In this document: piece by piece, positions 13,546-25,448 of the stretch
How positions within the stretch are numbered: position 1 is the first letter of the stretch
Layout of the letters: each line of letters opens with the position of its first letter
Source: Metopolophium dirhodum
Lineage: Eukaryota > Arthropoda > Insecta > Hemiptera > Aphididae
DNA length: 64,000 nucleotides
Direction of reading: 5' to 3'
NCBI RefSeq assembly: GCF_019925205.1
Contig: NC_083560.1
Span: 43,632,270 to 43,696,269, forward strand
The notes under the pieces: model-generated
The model's input: only the letters and a program-made list of their open reading frames with translations
Told to the model about the DNA's origin: nothing
The model's database searches: none
Made by a program: the position numbers and the translations under genes

Positions 13546-13594
13546 ACCGTGGCGTATAATAACGTATATATAAAATATATAAATATTATAAACA

Positions 13595-14376
13595 TACTTT
13601 TATTCTTACCAAAATATTTGATATAGATTTATAAAGAAAATGATAAATTTACATTTCGGACTTTTGGTATTAAAAATATAATCACATCATTCACGTCAAT
13701 AAATTAAATGGTTTAATATCAAATATCAATGATATAATTTCAAACACGGAAGAGGCTGTAAGCAAGTATATTAAGTATTTATCATTATCTATTGGATAAA
13801 AAAAGGTATGATAAAATGTGTATAAATAATAAATTAGAATGGAAGGTATATTAAGTATTACGTAAAAGAGGAATAAAATAGTATATTACCTACGTTTTAT
13901 GTATTTTATATTTGTATCATCATTCAATTAAAATATTTAATATACACAAGTATAGTACATAATAGTATGGGCATAGGAAATAAAGGAAAATACAGGTAAT
14001 TGATTTGAAAAATGGAAAAACTGTTTTGTCATTCAATTAAAATGTACACAAGTATAGGACATAATAGTATGCGCATAGGAAAAACGGTTTTGGTCGTGTT
14101 TGGGGGGGTGTACAAAATTTAATTTTAGTTGTACAAAATTGTACAAAAAGAGTACATAATACTATACAGTTTAAAATTGAACTTTTTAGATTTTTGACAT
14201 TGGCAGTGCTGGGGAAACGTTCTCCAGCACGCGCATAACAAAACCGGGTTTTCTCGGGTTAGGGGGGTTGTACAAAATTTAATTTTGGTTGTACAAAATT
14301 GTACAAAAAAAAGTACATAATACTATTAAGGTTTGGTATTATGATTCGAAAGTGGCAGTGCTGGCGAAACGGACCT
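13595..14376 (-). repeat. Right long terminal inverted repeat
   Basis: This is the reverse complement of the left arm, ending GGCGAAACGGACCT directly before the target duplication AGTAGCAAC. Confidence 0.85.
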
Positions 14377-14385
14377 AGTAGCAAC

Positions 14386-14666
14386 GGCGTCTGACACTCA
14401 ATAATTAGAAAGTATTTGAGCTGAATCTATTGCTAATCGAAACATTACTTCTGGATCAAGCTGAACAAAGCCACAACGAATTATTACTAAACTGTTTGTC
14501 GCATTTTGTGTACAAAAAAATCTGACACTATTGTGTACTATTATACCTATTATGGGTTTGTAAATTAATTACAAACACATTGGATAGATAAACGTTATTT
14601 ATTATTATTTCGACCCGAAATAAGTCAATGATTAATGTATTATGTGTATTATTATGATGTGGTTCG
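14386..14666. other. Short spacer between two DNA transposons
   Basis: AT-rich sequence between the 9-bp-duplication element and the FLYWCH-MULE. No feature recognised. Confidence 0.5.
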
Positions 14667-17128
14667 CGGTGAATTGGTCGCGAATATAATTGGTCGCTAA
14701 GATAATTGATCGTCAAACGAACAATTTTAGTTTTTTAATTATTTTATTATACTCATTACATAGTTAATATTTAATATATATTATAATATACACATCCGAG
14801 TTTTATGTTTATTATTTTAGATGATTCAAATACTCTTATTTATTTTTAAATAACGTACAGTAAACCCAATTTACAATGGGATTAACAGATATAATAATCT
14901 TAAATACTATTATATGATGTACACACGAGATGATTGAACTAGCGTGGCAATAACTTAGATAAGCTTATACGATCGTTATCGATTTATCGTCATCTATATT
15001 CCGATGGTCGTACCAATTTGTCATTACATACTTGCATTTGTTAGTCCATGCTAGTACGTTATTGTGTGTGTTTACTGTTTTTTTATTTTATAATAATGGA
15101 GTTCATAAAGAGTGAAAAAGGCAAAGATAAATTAATTTATAACGGTTATATGTATACTTTTGAAAAATTTGGAACCGAAGAAAAGTCTATATGGAAATGT
15201 GACCAATATAAAAAAATGAAATGTAAAAGTCGTATTCATTCTCTTAATAATGAAATACTTAAAGAAATACAACACAATCATGTACAAGATTGTGGAAATA
15301 TTGAAGCTGCCAAAGCCGTTAATTTGATCAAAAATATGGCTACGCAAAATGTGGATTTGAGTACTCGCGCTGTAATTAGCTCAGCTTCGACATCTGTAAG
15401 TTAATATTAAATAAATCCTTCTCAGTATATCAGTAAAAATTAAATGTTGATTGAAACAAAGTTAAAATATGTGAATTATTGGAACTTAATTTATTAAAAA
15501 TACCGGAAAATTAACTAAAAAAGGAAAATACGCACCCGGTTACCTAACTGCTTCGTACGCTGCACTCACACACTGACCGACCTGTATAAAGTGTGTATTT
15601 TTGTATAGCGATAATAATAAATGTGTACGTACCTACCTATAACTATAATATAAAATACTTAAAAATACCTAAAATATAAATACCTATAAAATATATTTAT
15701 ATAATTAAATTAAAAATGTATGCTTTTTTTAAATTGGATAGTTGACAAGTGCTGCTGCAGGGCAAATGCCATCATTGTCTGTCTTAAAGAGAACAGTACG
15801 GCGTATTCGACAAAAAGAACAAGCTACTCCACCAAACCTAAAAAGTTTATTAGAATTGATCATACCAGACGATTATAGAACAACATTTGACGGAAAACCT
15901 TTTTTATTGTTCGACAGTGGTCCTGTAGAAAATAGAATTTTAATTTTCTCCACCCAAAAAAACTTACAACTTCTACAAAAATGTGAACACTGGTTTGCTG
16001 ATGGCACTTTTTCTACGTCACCAAATTTATTTTACCAAATTTACACTGTTCACGGAATTAAATTTAATAATGTTCTTCCATCAATATTTGCATTGCTACC
16101 AAATAAAACTGAAACCACATATGTTAATTTCTACAACGCATTAAAAACATTAAACGAATCATTAAATCCAAAATCAATTATGGTTGATTTTGAAAAAGCT
16201 GTGATTAATGCGATTCAAAGTGTTTTTACCAACACATCAGTTCGTGGGTGCTTTTTTCATCTATCGCAAAGCATTTGGAGACGCTTGCAAAACTTAGGAT
16301 TCCAAAAAAGGTACATGGAAGACTCGGAATTTGCTTTGCAAATTAGAATGATGGCAGCACTTAGTTTTGTACCAGAAGAGGATGTAGAAAATGCCTGGAA
16401 TGAACTACTGGACTCAGAATTTTATTCACTGAACGAAGAAATATTAACACCTTTAACAAATTATTTTGAAGATACGTGGATTGGACGTCTTGATCGAAGA
16501 AATCGAAGGAAACCAGCATTATTTCCAGTGACGCTGTGGAACTGTTTTAAATATATTTTCGAAAATATCCCCCGGACCAACAATTCTGTTGAAGGGTGGC
16601 ACAATGGCTTTGCATCTAGTCAGAACGCGTGTCATCCAACTATATGGAAATGTATAGATTCGTTCAAAAAGGAGGAGAGCCTTATCAAGTTACAGACAGA
16701 AGAACTAATTGCAGGAATGACGATGGGTGTTAAACGGAAGTACAAAGACCATGCAGAAAAAATTATAAAAATATATGACGACTATCATACTAGGAGTAAA
16801 TTAGACTTTTTAAAAGGAATAGCCCATAATCTTCAACTCCAACTTTAAATAAATTAAAATGTATAATTATTAATATTATTATTATTATTTTATTTATATT
16901 ATTATTTATTTATTTATTATAATTTTAAATTTAATTAACTGTGAGAAATTTTAAAAGCATAAAACTCAGAAATATACCTAATATTATAATAAAATAATTA
17001 AAAAACTAAAATTGTTCATTTGACGATCAATTATCCTAGCGACCAATTATATCCACGATAAATTCACCCACGATCAATTCACCGGCGACCAATTCACCGG
17101 CGATCAATTGTTCGCGACCAATTCACCG
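14667..17128 (+). mobile_element. FLYWCH-MULE transposon, apparently complete
   Basis: Inverted ends of about 85 bases share CGGTGAATTGGTCGCGAA at the tips and, further in, ATAATTGATCGTCAAA and ACAATTTTAGTTTTTTAATT. They enclose a two-exon transposase. The right end is expanded by several extra copies of ATTCACCGGCGACCA-like words. No clear 9-bp target duplication was found around these tips. Confidence 0.75.
15096..16848 (+). CDS. MULE transposase with N-terminal FLYWCH zinc finger (2 exons)
   Basis: This is a transposase that would cut and insert the surrounding element. Exon 1 is 15096-15395 and exon 2 is 15742-16848. The donor is GTAAG, the acceptor is GATAG, and both joins are phase 0, giving about 468 aa without a stop. 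Residues 1-65 form a FLYWCH-type finger (KLIYNGYMY, WKCDQYKKMKC, then HNH). The second exon has the MULE catalytic layout: WFADGTF (first Asp), SIMVDFEKA (second Asp), CFFHLSQS, and a C-terminal NNSVEGWHNGF region that usually carries the last acidic residue. The start is placed at MEF because the FLYWCH domain begins there. An in-frame ATG at 15048 would add 16 hydrophobic residues. The frame looks undamaged, so the element may be recent or still mobile. Confidence 0.8.
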
Positions 17129-17479
17129 GATACCCAAATAGGTATTTATGTGGGAGAGTGTATTCCCCGAAAATAAATCACCTGTATTTTTAAATGTTAT
17201 AAAATTAATATTACTTAAGTTACATAAGTTTGTAATAACGTAAAATAGGATAACATATAAATAAATATAAATACGACTCCTGTCGATAGTTATATTAAAA
17301 TAGTAAAAGTTAGAATAGTAAAATTACGCTATTACCTTCCTCCAGGTGTTCGGAGGGCTCTCGAGATCGTGTATTCTAGAATTATATCAAATACACCGTA
17401 CAATATAATTTTATGGAAAAAAAGCACATAGAATGTATTGACTGCAATCAACATAAAATATTATACCATATGCCTTACC
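17129..17479. other. Intergenic stretch right of the FLYWCH-MULE
   Basis: AT-rich with one GC-richer patch near 17340-17375. Nothing recognised. Confidence 0.45.
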
Positions 17480-17993
17480 TGATTCGCAGTTGTTCGTAGA
17501 CAATATTGTAGGAGTTTTAGGTTTTAGATAAAATAAAGTACTACTTCAAATAGGTACACAAATTGAATTAACAAACGCACTGATTATTGCTTGCATAAGA
17601 AGTCCAGTTGTCGCTCGTTGAAATCGGTTTCTTTGGTACTTGAGAGGTTGTTACTCTGGTGGTTGGTGCTCATGCACTGGTTTAAGGGACGGACGCGAGG
17701 ATGCTGACCAGAGAGTGATGGGTGGCTTTGTCACTAACTTATTGTGGGCCTGGGAACTAGATTATTCTTTGGCGTCAGCATAAAATAAGGTCACACATAT
17801 CCTACGTAATATTGTTATGAGTGCGTGTCGAATTCTTAGTTGTCGTTGTCAATGGCTTTATTTGATGCGACCGATTTCTACAAGCGACAGTCTGGCCGTT
17901 GTTTATTATTCTGTACAATTTTAGTTTATTATAATGGTGTGTGAGCATATCATTACATCCACCCTGCACTTTTTGTGTTGTGCCCTCACAACA
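17480..17993 (-). mobile_element. Possible solo LTR, minus orientation
   Basis: Read on the minus strand, the block starts TGTTGTGAGGGC and ends GCGAATCA, giving TG...CA borders. It has AATAAA-type signals inside and is clearly GC-richer than its surroundings. No internal retroelement region and no clean 4-6 bp target duplication were found, so this is a structural guess. Confidence 0.3.
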
Positions 17994-18045
17994 TCACTCG
18001 TGGGCGAGAGTGAGAGCAATACAAATATTTAAGTAGAGGAGAGAT

Positions 18046-18098
18046 AAAGTGAAAGTTGAAAGTTAGAAGTTGAAAGTTGAAAGTTGAAAAAAGTTATA
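18046..18098 (+). repeat. Short GAAAGTT tandem repeat
   Basis: GAAAGTT/GAAGTT is repeated about six times in a row (GTGAAAGTTGAAAGTTAGAAG and onward). Confidence 0.8.
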
Positions 18099-18939
18099 CA
18101 ATTTAAACTAGACATTTATATATACATATATAAAGAACACAAATTTTACTATACAATCTAAAAGGGGCAATGTAAATAATATTAAAGTTTACATATTACA
18201 TTAGGGGAAAAAAAATTAGGAAGATAGAACTGAAGCTGAAAGTTCGTACTCCCCGCATTCCATTGATGTGTTTCTATTCTTTTATATTTTATATTTTAAG
18301 TTCCCTATCTGGTGTTGTAATGATAGCTATACAATTTTTTTTTTTTTTTTAAGTTTAATATTTGTGTACAATATATTGTCATGTTGACATGTTATGAATT
18401 TTTACATATTTTGGTTTTTATTCTATATATTCTACATAGTTTTAACTTTTAACTAATCTAATTATACATTTTTCATATAAACTTTGCTCACAATGTATTT
18501 AGTTCATAGACACATTTTTTTTTTGTTTTTATAATAACTTAAAAGTTAAACAAAGTTAATTTTTTTTTTGGTATTTCTTATGCTTGACATTTATTTTCTT
18601 ATTAGTACTAGCTTAAAATTAGGTTTATTTTTTGTATTCATTGCTTTAAATTGATCTTATACCTTATACTAACTTAAATTAGGTTAATCATTTTACATTT
18701 TTTTTTTTTTAATTTAATTTAAAAAACAAAGCTAATCTACTTACGTATAATTGCATGGGCTATTTCGGGTATTCCCATGACCGAAAGCGATAGTATCTAT
18801 CAACCTGACTTTTTTCTTTTGTGTGTGTTTCATCGGCTAGTACATATAAATTGTTCCGAGAAGTAAAATTCAACAACCTAAATATATCTATACTTCTATA
18901 TTTATATAATATTATTTACGTGCTAAATACACGTTGTAT
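18099..18939. other. T-rich intergenic stretch
   Basis: Many T homopolymers and no coding signal. Confidence 0.5.
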
Positions 18940-19200
18940 ATATATATATATGTGTGAAATGGAATCTCTGTGTCGAATTTACTCTGAAACTACTGATCCG
19001 ATTTTCATGACTTTTTTTTTAATGGAAGAGTACATCGTCGTGTGTCGCCTACTTGACTGGTTTATTCATACCTTGACCGAAATATAATTCATAATTATTT
19101 ATAAAATAAACAAATCTTATGCACGACTGCAAGAGCAACAGCCCCACTATTTGCAAAAAACTATCTACGGGGGCGGAGCACGCGAGACACAGCTAGTTAT
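18940..19200 (+). mobile_element. Retroelement-like 3' end (RTE/SINE style)
   Basis: A TA-dinucleotide run is followed by TTTACTCTGAAACTACTGATCC and ends GAGCACGCGAGACACAGCTAGT. This layout parallels the tails at 7655-8090. No coding region is present. Confidence 0.4.
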
Positions 19201-19516
19201 TTATAATTTTAAATTTATTGTCAGCGCTTGCCAATCATTAATAAGCTTAATATTTTCTTAAATTTATTGAAGCTTAAATATTTTAATTAGTTTTTCGTAT
19301 GTAATTATTTAAAATTTATAATTTTTTATTCATCATTGGATTTTTCACCCTGGATTTTTTATCCATTAAACAATAATATAACTTAATATCATCAACAGTT
19401 TAAAAAAATAGATTCCATATTATAATATAGTCCAGGTAAAGGTACTGTAATAAAGAAATTAAATGTTTGAGAAACAAAGTGCACGGAAAACATTTGGTAG
19501 GTACACACAAAAAAAA

Positions 19517-19616
19517 GGTAGTTAAGTGGATGTCGCTCTGCTGTGCATTAGGTTACAAGTGGGTCACTGTATAATGGATGGTATTAAATTTGAATTCAAT
19601 GATATTATATCATTGT
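19517..19616 (+). repeat. Repeat family R1, short head fragment
   Basis: It carries the R1 head words GTGGATGTCGCTCTGCTGTGC and GAATTCAATGATAT. It is cut at CATTGT by the next element. Confidence 0.75.
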
Positions 19617-20110
19617 CATGGGCGTGCGCAGACTTTGTCCGCAAGGGGGCTTCTTAAAATGTCTGAACCAAAGATTCTTGTTCTAATGACTACGATAACT
19701 TTGGACGGGTATCACCCTTTTCGGCCAAAATGTTCCCTTCCCTTTTCAGCCAGTACCTACAGTTTTCTTTAAAATTTACAATTTTAACAACCGTCCTTAT
19801 TAATGAAGTTTAAACAGATTATATATGCATAAAAATTAAAAGTATCAACATTTTAAAAACTCTCATGATGCAAAAAATGTGGAACGGCAATGACTAAATG
19901 AAGCTTACATTGAAGAATGTTAATAAAAAAAAATCAGATGTTTAATTAATTATAATAATTCTTAAGTTCAGTTATTATAATTGTAAATTTTAAAGAAAAC
20001 TGTAAGTACTGGCCGAAAAAGGACAGTGGCAGAAAAGGGAACGGTAAGTTTTGGCCGAACAGGGAAGGGTACATTTTGGTCGTAGAGGGGGCCGCTCCTT
20101 TGGACATGTG
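19617..20110. mobile_element. TIR element with CATGGGCGTGCGCAG end
   Basis: The left half (CATGGGCGTGCGCAGAC, then CCTTTTCGGCCAAAATG, CAGTTTTCTTTAAAATTTAC) is repeated in inverted order at 19980-20110. The extreme ends are less similar than the inner arms. It is non-coding and inserted at the break of an R1 fragment. Confidence 0.6.
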
Positions 20111-20389
20111 AGGTGATTCCGGATCGGTGATACTCGTTTGCGCACAGTACACAAATTTTGACCTGTTAAATGACGACTCGTTTACATACAACTATTAAAT
20201 TAGACTTATATTGTAACTTGCATTGCAAATTTCGATAAGATACATGCAAGTGAGTTCAAACGATAATGCGATTTTAGATAAATGTGTGCGTTATTGACGA
20301 CCGCTGTATGTTATTATATATGCCTATTATTTAGTCGAACGTGTGATGCTATCGGGACACGAGTCATTTTATTTCGTGTAGTACCTACC

Positions 20390-23300
20390 ATGGACATTCA
20401 AATATCAAATGTTTTTGAAACGTGCAGAGGAAAACGTTGTTTTAATATTGAAAACTATAAGTAAATACATCCACCACTCCTTTCAGAATCTTAATAAGAT
20501 TGTTAGATGTATATTCATTGAATATGAACACTATTCAATTATATTTGTGCAAACTTATAATGTCATAAATAAGGAAAAAAATTAAACCATTTATTTAGGT
20601 TTTTTTTAAACATTTTAAAACAATAGAATATTAAAAAAAAAAAAAAATATTGTTGCTAATGATTAAACACTGTATAGTTTTATTTGAAACAAACATGATG
20701 TTATATTTTTTGAACGACGACTGTTGTATGCATTTACATTTTGACGGGAGCTAATATTTCAAGAAATTTTGAACTGGATCGACAACAATACGTTTCTCTT
20801 ACAAACTTTCTCACATTATGAGTTATTCTAGAGGAATATTATTTATGGATTGCATAAAGGCCTCCAGTGCCTATGTTCTTATAAAAGTATGTATCATTTC
20901 CCTGCACTGTTTACATATTTGTGCACACAAAGGACCCTTCACCAAAGGTACTAATTATTAAAAAAAAAAAATACCCCAATGGATTGGTTAGGATTTAAAT
21001 ATTAAATCTTGAAAAATCCAAATATTATAAAATAATTTGAATGTGTTTTATTTATAAAATTTTTTTTTATGTAAATTTAATAAAAATCGTATGTTACTTT
21101 TTGATAGGCGCTAGTTTTTAATGTGCTACCACCAGGAACTAAGAGTCATTGCAGGTCTATGTCTGTGCATACTTAAAATATCTACTAATTCATTGAAAAC
21201 CTAAAATAGTTACAAACTTTCTAATAGTATTTCAAAATTAATGTATTTTTTTTAGTGGAGCTATCAAAAACTAGACAAACTCATAGACGATCGTCACAAT
21301 ATTGTCAAGTATGTAAATATACGAAGTTTATTGAATATTTATCATATCATATATTTAATTCGATTTTATTAATTTAAGACCTGGAATGGTCGTGGGTTTT
21401 TGCCACCCACTGTTGGACATGACCGTGGTAGGAAACGAAAATATATTGAAAAGATACCATCTGAAGAGCAACGATGCAGTTTTGGTGGGCGAAAAACAAA
21501 TGGGCATATATGAAGAACTAGTAAAGGATCCGAACGTACATTACTCTGCTGGGGGTTCTGGTCAAAACTCATTGAGATTCGTCCAGGTTATTTCAATAAT
21601 GAACTAAATCAAAATAAAAATAAAATTTTATTATAAAAAAATAAAAACATAAAAATATTGTTTAGTGGGTATTAGAGGAACCGAATTCGGTTACGTTCTT
21701 TGGTGCAGTCGGTAATGATCGGTACAGCGAAATTCTGAAACGCGAGGCGATTCGGGACGGATTGGACGTAAAATACCAATACCATTCTGACATACCTACT
21801 GGTGAACATTGAATTACAATTTTTTCTTCAATAAGTGTATGATATATATAAATATATAATTATTTTTTATTACTTCATATATCTACAGGAACATGTGCTG
21901 TCATTGTAACAAACGGTGGAAAACACCGATCACTGTGCTCGAATTTATCAGCATCGTGGAAATTAACAGATGACCATTTAGAAGTCCCAGAAAACCAGAA
22001 AATAATTCAAAATGCAAAGTTTTATCTAGTGACTGTAAGTTAATTCATTGCATGATATTGAATAAGTTATTTTAATTTGTTAAATTGGTAGAAATGTTTT
22101 TTTTTAATTTTAAGCACGTCATCAAATCGTATGAAAAAAATCTTGTTTCACATTTTACTATATCGTATAATGAACTACCTATACTTTAAAAATAATTAGC
22201 AATTATAATTTAATTGTGTTTAAGGGCTTTTTCTTAGTATCAAATCCAGGCACGGTCGAAAAAATTGGAAGAATCGCCGACGAACGGAATTGTCCGTTAT
22301 TGTTCAACATGAGTGCTCCATATATTTTCGAATCGTATTTCGATTCGGTTATGACAATTTTATCATATATAAATATTATTATTGGAAATGCCGAAGTGAA
22401 TAGATTTAATTAAATGCACTGTAAATAATGTAAACAATTATTAGTACAAAATATTTTCTGAAATTTTAGGAAGCTAAAGCATTTGCCTTTGCAAATAACT
22501 GGGAGACAACCGATATCGAAATTATCGCAAGCAAGATGAGTACATTTAATGTTGGAAAAGAAGGGTATCGCTTAGTTATTTTAACTCAAGCTGATAAACC
22601 AGTTATCGTAGCATTGAGTAAGTATTTGCATGAACATAATTCTTGTAACTGTATGTAAACTATGGCAAAATTAACCTTTATCTAAGAGTCGATATGTAAA
22701 CTACGCCAAAAAATTCTATAATATCACAGAAATAATTTTTGTTCAAAAACCAAAAATACATAATTATATCTACATAATCACACATAGGTTATATGTAGGT
22801 ATATAATATGATTTAGGTACCTACCTTTATAATTAATGTTATCGTATCGAAATGTATATCGTGGTAATATGCTACCTACCGCCAGTTCGTTAGAGTAGTA
22901 TGCTACCTACCAAAAAACTTTACTGGTGTTAACCGTATTTTACCCAGGTACTGATTATTGAATAATAACAATATGTTAAACTAAAATATGCCTATCGTAT
23001 TTGCTGACGATTATTGAGTATTTTGATACGTTATAAATTGTAATATTGTTATTACGACATCCCATACAACTTCAAATTAATTGACGTGTTTTGTTAATGG
23101 ACGGCCACAATTCCTATTTTAGTTGACGGTCTAACAAATCTGCAGTGTTGGGAAAGTTCCTTCTTAAAAAGATCTCGTTCTGTTCCCCGTTCTTTTCTTA
23201 ATATATGAACTCGTTCCAGATCGTTGATTTTTATTCAAAAAAGGAACTTGCTCCCAATCAAGTTGCTCTAAAAAAAACTCGTTCCAATTTTCGTTCATTT

Positions 23301-25094
23301 TTAATTAAGTTATTTACAAAATTGCTGTTTTAGAATAATACATTTTTATTTATAATGTTAGGCAAGAACAATGATCAATGAATGAAACGTAAAGCAACTA
23401 AAAATATCTTCTTATACTTATTAACACGTAGAAACAAAGAAAATTATATTAAAATTTAAAACATGTTTTTAAAATTTGAAGGAACTGTGATTTTTGTTCA
23501 CGGTCCTCAAAAAAACAATTCGTTCATTTCCTTTTTTCTTTATTTTAAAGGAAGCAGTTCCAAGCTTCGTTCTTACAAAAAGCACTCGTTCCAGGAATCC
23601 GTTCCTTTCGGAACGAGTTCCTTCTCAACACTGCAAATCTGTTGCTTTACAAATAAAGGAAGGACACAACACATACTAAAATAGGTAGTATAATATCTAA
23701 ACATTGGTTATAACAATAATAATAATAATAATAATAATAATTTATTCGAAACGAATAAAACGGCCAATTGCCCAATAGTACAAGCAATTAGATTATAATA
23801 TGTTAAACGTTCAACAAATATAAGGTTAATATAAAACTAATTAGGATAAGAATATTAACTAAAATATGATTTTAAATGATTTTAAAATAAGATAATATTC
23901 TGATATAAACATAGTATTATTAAAATATATTGTAGAATCATGCTTAATGGAGAAAAGAAGAAATCGACATCTGTAGAAAGTTTGCCACACAGGGACATGG
24001 GTCTTGGGATTTGAGAATACTTTAAATAGTTTGTGCTGAATGATGTTAAATAGAACATGGAGGTGGAACGGTTATTATAAGCTGGAATGGTGAACGGGAC
24101 GCATTTTAATAGATAAGGAGCATCAATTTTGCTATCGATTAATTTATAAACAAATTAAATATCTGCTAGTTCACGCCTAGTAATTAGAGTTGGTAGGTTA
24201 ATAAGGGATCTTATCGGTGTAAAATCATGCTGGTCGATTGTTATATTGAATTTGAAAACTATAAATTTAAAAAAAAACGATTTTGAACTCTTTTGATACA
24301 ATTAATAATAGATTTATTGTATTTAGTTTTAATTTAGTGTCCAAGGGGTTGATCCATATTCTAGGCTTGATGTAGGTAATAATGTGCAGTAGAGTAATTT
24401 AAAAGAATCCAAACCATTGAAATCGGATGAGTGGCGTTTTAGAAAGTCCAATAATACGCTTAGAGATTTTTTTACCACATATTCAATATAGTCCTAGAAA
24501 TTAAGATTGTGTGTTAAGATTATACCTAGGGTCTTTTATGGATGAAAATGTCTTGATGAATATTTACAAGTTAATTCACAATGGCTATTTAGCTATAATA
24601 GTATTGTATCACCGTTATAATAATACGTCGTTTATCGTAATAAAAGTTTAAGTCATAGGTACTCTACCGTAATAAAATTAAACAAAAATATAACATTTAT
24701 AAGATTAAGTATGGCAGGTAGGTGGGTAGGATAGGTATTTCATATTTTCCGGTAGGTAGCATACTACACGAGTACCAATGTTTGCTTCTAACTTTTTCTT
24801 ATAGGGGGTCTAGTTTCAACATTTGAAGTACCAGAAATAGCTGACCAAGATATTGTGGACACAAGTGGAGCTGGCGATGCCTTCGTTGGCGGTTAGATGA
24901 TTTTTAATCTGATATCATAACAATTAAAATATTGTAATTTCTTTATTTTAAAAATAATTTTTATTACAGGATTTATCGCTAAATATATTTTGGGTCACTC
25001 TCTGAAAAGTTGTATCCATTCTGCAATCAATGGAGGGATTTATATCATAAAACAACATGGAATGACAAGAGGAGATATTGTGTTAGATGTATAA
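20390..25094 (+). CDS. Adk: Adenosine kinase (8 coding exons)
   Basis: It phosphorylates adenosine to AMP with ATP (purine salvage; PfkB/ribokinase fold). Exons are 20390-20460, 21379-21586, 21666-21801, 21889-22034, 22225-22395, 22470-22617, 24805-24891 and 24970-25094. All have GT-AG borders and matching phases and sum to about 363 aa, close to the usual 345-360. Seen motifs are GFCHPLLDM near the N terminus, YSAGGSGQNSLR (substrate-binding GG-N motif), TFFGAVGND, and DTSGAGDAFVGG near residue 320 (PfkB signature with the catalytic Asp). The first exon is the least certain. It has a good start context (ACCATGG) and splices in phase to the first conserved exon. Intron 6 is 2.2 kb and holds a MITE and a LINE remnant. 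A broken inverted copy lies downstream. Confidence 0.9.
21256..21308 (+). other. Possible alternative 5' exon of the adenosine kinase gene
   Basis: The block sits between TTTTTTTAG and GTATGTAA, so both splice signals are good. It is open in one frame (WSYQKLDKLIDDRHNIV) and ends in the same phase as exon 20390-20460, so it would splice to 21379. Placed after 20390-20460 it would give a stop, so the two would be mutually exclusive. It needs a separate upstream start that I cannot fix (ATG near 20819 is one option). It may be a chance match. Confidence 0.3.
23143..23633. mobile_element. hAT-like MITE in adenosine kinase intron 6
   Basis: The 491-bp element begins CAGTGTTGGGAA and ends TTCTCAACACTG. 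It is flanked by an exact 8-bp direct repeat, CAAATCTG (23135-23142 and 23634-23641), typical of hAT insertion. Many TCGTTCC words in both orientations lie inside. It is non-coding. Confidence 0.85.
23716..24560 (-). pseudogene. LINE reverse transcriptase 3' remnant
   Basis: Read on the minus strand from 24560 down, broken frames give VLLDFLKRHSSDF, LLYCTLLPTSSLEYGSTPW and, lower down, SQIPRPMSLCGKLS. These are typical of the C-terminal part of Jockey/R1/CR1-like LINE polymerases. The ATT microsatellite at 23716-23745 would be the 3' tail. Frames are interrupted by stops, so it is dead. It lies inside the large adenosine kinase intron, antisense to the gene. Confidence 0.6.
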
Positions 25095-25448
25095 AATATA
25101 TACTCTGTTCACAGTGATGGAGCGTTGAATAATAAATAATAATGAATGATTCCTTTCAAAAGTGGATCTTACAATTTTTTTAATCGTGCACGGATTTGTT
25201 ACTCAAAAAAGCCTTAAGTATAGCAAAAATATGAGTTTTGTATTATTTTTTTGTTTTCTGGGACTTGACTGTCATCCGTATAACCATCAATGCTGCTGAT
25301 AAGTTTGAGCTGCACAGTGTTCAGCCTTTTTCACCGTTGTTTGTTATACAATGACCATAACAATAAAACATATTATGTTCCTGTATGAAGTAATAAATAA
25401 TAATTATATATTTATATATTATTACACTCATTTAAGAAAAGTAATTCA

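Larger units (their letters stand above)
8608..14385. mobile_element. 5.76-kb long-TIR DNA element with 9-bp target duplication
   Basis: The direct repeat AGTAGCAAC occurs at 8608-8616 and again at 14377-14385. The element between (8617-14376) begins AGGTCCGTTTCGCC and ends with the exact reverse complement. The inverted repeats are very long: about 0.95 kb on the left (8617 to about 9560) and about 0.78 kb on the right (about 13595-14376). A 9-bp duplication with long inverted repeats is typical of Mutator/MULE elements. No transposase is visible, so it is non-autonomous or foldback-like. At least two other elements are nested inside (10632-12731 and about 13092-13545). Confidence 0.85.
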
